NCBI GenBank assembly: GCA_036763105.1
Contig: JBAIYS010000005.1
Coordinates: 62,001-126,000 of the forward strand
Source of the DNA: Peptococcaceae bacterium 1198_IL3148
Lineage (GTDB): Bacteria > Bacillota > Desulfotomaculia > Desulfotomaculales > Desulfohalotomaculaceae
DNA length: 64,000 nucleotides
Direction: 5' to 3'
Part shown: positions 61,035 through 64,000 of the stretch, piece by piece
How the letters are laid out: each line of letters begins with the position of its first letter
Position numbering within the stretch: the stretch's first letter is position 1
The notes under the pieces: generated by a model
The model's database searches: none
Seen by the model: the letters and a program-made list of their open reading frames with translations, nothing else
Told to the model about the DNA's origin: nothing
Made by a program: the position numbers and the translations under genes

Positions 61035-62189
61035 TTAATCCCTCTTTCCATGATGTCCGTGGGTTGGACCGAAATAGTCTTCATAAATATACATTAATTC
61101 TTTATCGAATAATGTTCGTTTTAGTGAAACCGCCGCCGCCCTTACTTTTGGCAATAATTGTTCGGATTCATGACGGCTTAATACAATGCCATATTCAGCA
61201 AATTTCGCCCTCAATGCCGCCGTTCCGGAGTGCTTGCCAACTACGATCTGCCGCTCCAAACCAACCTCTTCCGGCTGGAAGGCTTCGTATGTCTTAGGGT
61301 TCTTTAGTGCACCATCAGCATGGATGCCGGATTCATGGGAAAACATGTTGGAACCAACAATGGCTTTCCAAGCGGGCAACTCCCGGCCGGAGGCCCGGGA
61401 AACATAATCAGCAACCTCTACAAACATATCGGTTTTAAAACCAAGGTCGATTTTAAATAGGTGTTTCAAAGCCATGACCACTTCTTCTAAAGGCGAGTTA
61501 CCAGCCCGTTCTCCCAGGCCTAATACCGTAACGCCCACATAGTCAGCCCCAGCTTTAACTCCGGCCAGTGCGTTGGCGGTGGCCATTCCAAAGTCGTCGT
61601 GGGTGTGCATTTCAATATCTATATCCACCGCTTGCCGAATTTTAGTGATGTTGTCAAAGGTGGTAAAGGGGTCCAGAATACCCACGGTATCACAATAGCG
61701 CAGCCGATCAGCTCCAGCCTCTTTGGCCACTTTGGCATATTGAATCAAAAAGTCGATATCGCTGCGGGAAGCATCTTCAGCATTGGCGGATACATATAAA
61801 CCATTCTTCTTAGCAAATTCCACCGCCCGGGCCATGTTTTCCAATACCCATTCTCTACTTTTGTTTAGCTTATATTTCATGTGAATATCCGAAGTGGAGA
61901 TGGAAATTGCCACCGCATCGACGCCACATTCCAGGGATGCTTCGATGTCTTTAATTACCGGACGGTTCCACCCCATAATGCTGGCCTTTAAACCAGATTT
62001 GCAGATGGCCTTGATTGCTTCCTGCTCATCCCCTTCCATAGTTGGAATACCAGCCTCAATTTGGTCCACACCCAGTTCATCCAAAAATCTAGCGATCCGG
62101 ATCTTTTCGCGGTTAGCAAAAACCACACCGGCGGTTTGCTCTCCGTCTCGCAAGGTAGTATCCACTATATGTATCTTCCTTTGTTCCAT
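61035..62189 (-). CDS. Homocitrate synthase NifV-like (alternative: Re-citrate synthase)
   Basis: A 384-residue acyl-CoA condensing enzyme of the DRE-TIM family. It begins MEQRKIHIVDTTLRDGEQTA, with metal ligands in MHTHDDFGMATANALAG. The catalytic-lid segment is SHESGIHADGALKNPKTYEAF, then VGKHSGTAALRAKF; this lid is typical of NifV-type homocitrate synthases. No nitrogenase gene is present in the window. Re-citrate synthases of anaerobes belong to the same superfamily, and the companion genes would then form the oxidative half of a TCA cycle. ATG 62189 follows AGGAGG. Confidence 0.88.
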   Translation of the reverse strand: MEQRKIHIVDTTLRDGEQTAGVVFANREKIRIARFLDELGVDQIEAGIPTMEGDEQEAIKAICKSGLKASIMGWNRPVIKDIEASLECGVDAVAISISTSDIHMKYKLNKSREWVLENMARAVEFAKKNGLYVSANAEDASRSDIDFLIQYAKVAKEAGADRLRYCDTVGILDPFTTFDNITKIRQAVDIDIEMHTHDDFGMATANALAGVKAGADYVGVTVLGLGERAGNSPLEEVVMALKHLFKIDLGFKTDMFVEVADYVSRASGRELPAWKAIVGSNMFSHESGIHADGALKNPKTYEAFQPEEVGLERQIVVGKHSGTAALRAKFAEYGIVLSRHESEQLLPKVRAAAVSLKRTLFDKELMYIYEDYFGPTHGHHGKRD

Positions 62190-62462
62190 CTTAAAAGCAC
62201 CTCCTAAATTTTGTTGCATCGTCTATTAAATAATATAAAACATAAACTTGAACAACTTTAGATTGTATAATATCACAACCAACTAGTGATTTAAAGTAAA
62301 CCAGCATTTTTATACTGTATACATTTATTTTTAGCCCTGAGCAACGTTTTATTTTAATTAGGTTTTTATTACCATATCTTTTCTTTCTTTTACTTCCTCT
62401 TGCACCTGTACAACTTTTTGTAATTAACATCTGTATAATTGTGCAACTATTTAACCAGTCAA
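62190..62462 (-). promoter_or_regulatory. Long leader and predicted promoter of the nifV-leuCD-icd operon
   Basis: On the minus strand TTGACT (62457-62462) and TTATAC (62433-62438) are 18 bases apart, giving a leader of about 240 AT-rich bases before the start at 62189. The leader contains a small ATACTGTATAC palindrome but no riboswitch, T-box or terminator that I can recognise. A 79-codon frame in it has no RBS. Confidence 0.45.
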
Positions 62463-62510
62463 ATGTTTAAAAACCCAACTGCAAACAGCATTTGTAGGTA
62501 TTTGATAAAA

Positions 62511-62539
62511 AATAAGCCTTCCATTAAAGGAAGGCTATT
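62511..62539 (-). terminator. Terminator after the Cys-containing protein gene
   Basis: AATAAGCCTTCC and GGAAGGCTATT form an 11-bp stem with AT-rich flanks. The stop codon of the 62535-63365 gene lies inside the hairpin. Confidence 0.8.
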
Positions 62540-63365
62540 CTAACAAGGCTTTCACCCGCATCGGAGTATTACTCCATACTTCTTCACCAAAATCTTTTAG
62601 CAACCGTTCTTTTACTAATTCCTTTTGTTTTTTAGATAGTTCCGGCTGTTTATCACGCCGACCAATGGCCACAACTTTATCATTGTATTGATTTTGATCC
62701 ACATCGTCCTGAGGTTGGTTGCGACGGGGAAAAGTCAACTCTTCATTGACTTTACCATTTTCATCAAAATAAACGTAATATAACCGCAACGAATCTAAAT
62801 AGATCGGTGACTTGTTCTCATGTACATAGTTAATGTCCGCAACAATTGCTTTTTTGCCTGCTAAATCAGGGAACAAACGACCGTCCTGCAGCGCCGTTAC
62901 TGCCACTCTTTTTACCTTACTTTCGGTCATCAAATATAAGCGTCTGTTAACTCTATTGCCCTTTTTGTTGGTGATGGTGCCAGTTATTTTGTGATCAATA
63001 TTTTCGCCGGCCCTGCTGATCACCACCACATCTGTATCAGTAAGAATGGATAGTAGTCCTTCCCGGAGGTCAAAAATCACATCTCCCAGCAAAGGAATGA
63101 CAAAACCGTCTTCAATTTTTCGTTTGTTAATGGTTATTGTACCCACCAGCGCCAATATTTCTATAAATCCATCACAGGCGTCACATTGGGATGCCGGAGC
63201 CTGACAATTTTCACAGGCTTCCACTTCGTCAAAGACAAAGTTGTCCAGCCTAAACACTTTGGAATTAGCTTCAGCATCACTTGATATATGCACCAGTTTG
63301 ACGTTAAGCCCTTTCCACTCTCCCATCATTACGTTATAAAATATTTCCCTGGAAGCTGTAATCAT
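62535..63365 (-). CDS. Hypothetical protein with four-cysteine motif
   Basis: A 276-residue soluble protein I do not recognise. Residues about 50-67 carry four cysteines in ACENCQAPASQCDACDG, a likely zinc site. The regions on both sides are beta-rich (FIEILALVGTITINKRKIED, GLLSILTDTDVVVISRAG, RLYYVYFDENGK). The last ~60 residues are charged and include KKQKELVKERLLKDFGEEVW. There is no signal peptide or membrane helix. ATG 63365 follows GGAGG. It sits between gatB and the nifV-like operon and ends at its own terminator. Confidence 0.7.
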   Translation of the reverse strand: MITASREIFYNVMMGEWKGLNVKLVHISSDAEANSKVFRLDNFVFDEVEACENCQAPASQCDACDGFIEILALVGTITINKRKIEDGFVIPLLGDVIFDLREGLLSILTDTDVVVISRAGENIDHKITGTITNKKGNRVNRRLYLMTESKVKRVAVTALQDGRLFPDLAGKKAIVADINYVHENKSPIYLDSLRLYYVYFDENGKVNEELTFPRRNQPQDDVDQNQYNDKVVAIGRRDKQPELSKKQKELVKERLLKDFGEEVWSNTPMRVKALLE

Positions 63366-63413
63366 GCTTTCCTCCGTAAATGTTCACAAATTATCTTTGC
63401 GATATATGATATG

Positions 63414-64000
63414 CTATTGCAACTTTTCTTTCAACAGTTTATTTACCAAACCTGGGTTTGCTTTGCCCTTGGTGGCTTTCATGGTTTGTCCCACCAAGAA
63501 ACCAATGGCCGCGGTTTTACCATTGCGGTAATCCTCCACCGACTTGGGGTTATTGGCGATGATTTCTTCAATGATTTTGGTTAGCTCACCTTCGTCGGAT
63601 ATTTGTACCAATCCCTTTTCCTTAACAATGGTAGCCGGTTCTTTGCCGGTGGCCACCATTTCTTCTAACACTGTTTTAGCAATTTTACCACTGATGGTCC
63701 CTTGGTCAATTAGTTTTAACAGTTCAGCAAATTGTTTTGCTGTGATGGGACTATCGGTAAGTTCCTGCTGGTTAGCATTCAACAATCCGGACAGATCACC
63801 CATAATCCAGTTGCTAACCACTTTTGGCTGTGGAAAATAATCCAGCACTTCTTCAAAGAAATCAGACATTTCCTTGATGGCGGTAAGCACCGAAGCGTCG
63901 TATGCAGGCAGACTGTATTGCTCTACATAACGGGCCTTACGACTGTCCGGCAATTCCGGCAGGCCATCTCTAAGCTCTTTAACCCACTGTTCATCTATCA
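63414..64000 (-). CDS. gatB: Asp-tRNA(Asn)/Glu-tRNA(Gln) amidotransferase subunit B, 3' part
   Basis: The C-terminal ~195 residues of GatB; the gene continues past the right edge. The visible part begins in [20 protein letters not shown] and includes the helical and YqeY-like tail domains (KPVVSNWI-type segment [28 protein letters not shown], and [20 protein letters not shown], ending LLKEKLQ). GatB binds mischarged tRNA and its kinase-like domain activates the amino acid for amidation. This makes indirect Asn- or Gln-tRNA synthesis likely in this organism. Confidence 0.96.
   Translation of the reverse strand, partial: IDEQWVKELRDGLPELPDSRKARYVEQYSLPAYDASVLTAIKEMSDFFEEVLDYFPQPKVVSNWIMGDLSGLLNANQQELTDSPITAKQFAELLKLIDQGTISGKIAKTVLEEMVATGKEPATIVKEKGLVQISDEGELTKIIEEIIANNPKSVEDYRNGKTAAIGFLVGQTMKATKGKANPGLVNKLLKEKLQ

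Noticed and set aside
62191-62430. 79-codon minus ORF in the nifV leader
   Set aside because: No RBS, very basic and AT-driven composition, and it overlaps the nifV start; it looks like chance within the leader.

Overview
The window looks like a chromosomal segment of a low-GC, spore-forming Gram-positive bacterium in the Clostridia, most like the Peptococcaceae (Desulfotomaculum-type relatives). This rests on gene order and protein style, not on a database search. The block hisS-aspS-6S RNA-tcdA-rarA-rrf2-iscS-mnmA matches the Bacillus subtilis order hisS-aspS-bsrA-yrvM-yrvN-cymR-yrvO-trmU. The neighbouring recJ-apt-relA-dtd run is also a classic Firmicutes arrangement. No phage, conjugative element, CRISPR array, rRNA or tRNA gene was seen.

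Layout. 1-6.8 kb (minus strand): 5' part of alaS, an AI-2E family permease, two tiny proteins, then mnmA-iscU-iscS behind an Rrf2 regulator whose promoter overlaps a clean palindrome. 6.8-7.3 kb: a gene-free gap holding a transposon-like repeat whose partner lies near 16.4 kb. 7.3-13.6 kb: rarA, trxA, tcdA, 6S RNA, aspS and hisS, the last with a T-box leader. 13.6-16.3 kb: an ECF sigma/anti-sigma pair and two small forward genes. 16.7-23.4 kb: glyoxalase-like hydrolase, dtd, relA, apt, recJ. 24-26.5 kb: a polar amino-acid ABC importer. 26.5-31.5 kb: a two-domain glycosyltransferase, a DUF169 protein, a methyltransferase and an NhaC-type antiporter. 31.5-37.7 kb is accessory: a GIY-YIG/DUF6530 pair, decayed EAL and HD-GYP fragments, a PAS-GGDEF protein, an unusual periplasmic-binding fusion, and a PadR regulator with a very large operator.

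37.7-41.4 kb is a thiazole operon (thiS-thiF-thiG-thiH-thiE/tenI) behind a terminator-bearing leader. 41.4-45.6 kb holds an ABC-F protein, an AAA ATPase and rsgA; the ABC-F and rsgA leaders each carry a short upstream ORF and competing RNA pairings. 45.7-58.1 kb looks devoted to surface or spore structures and sugar transfer: YmaF-like, Hsp20, a nucleotidyltransferase/degenerate phosphomannomutase, a GT4 enzyme, a starch-binding-like protein, two paralogous repeat proteins, a small follower protein, two GT2-TPR enzymes and a very acidic membrane protein. 58.2-62.2 kb is a nifV-leuC-leuD-icd-type operon that could make homocitrate/2-oxoadipate or, alternatively, 2-oxoglutarate through a Re-citrate synthase. 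The window ends in an unrecognised Cys-containing protein and the 3' part of gatB.

The best candidates for something not yet described are the two leader-ORF attenuators (about 43.2-43.5 kb and 45.5 kb) and the repeat-protein/GT2-TPR cluster (51.5-56.8 kb). Many starts were moved downstream of the longest ORF because a strong ribosome-binding site points to an internal ATG, GTG or TTG.
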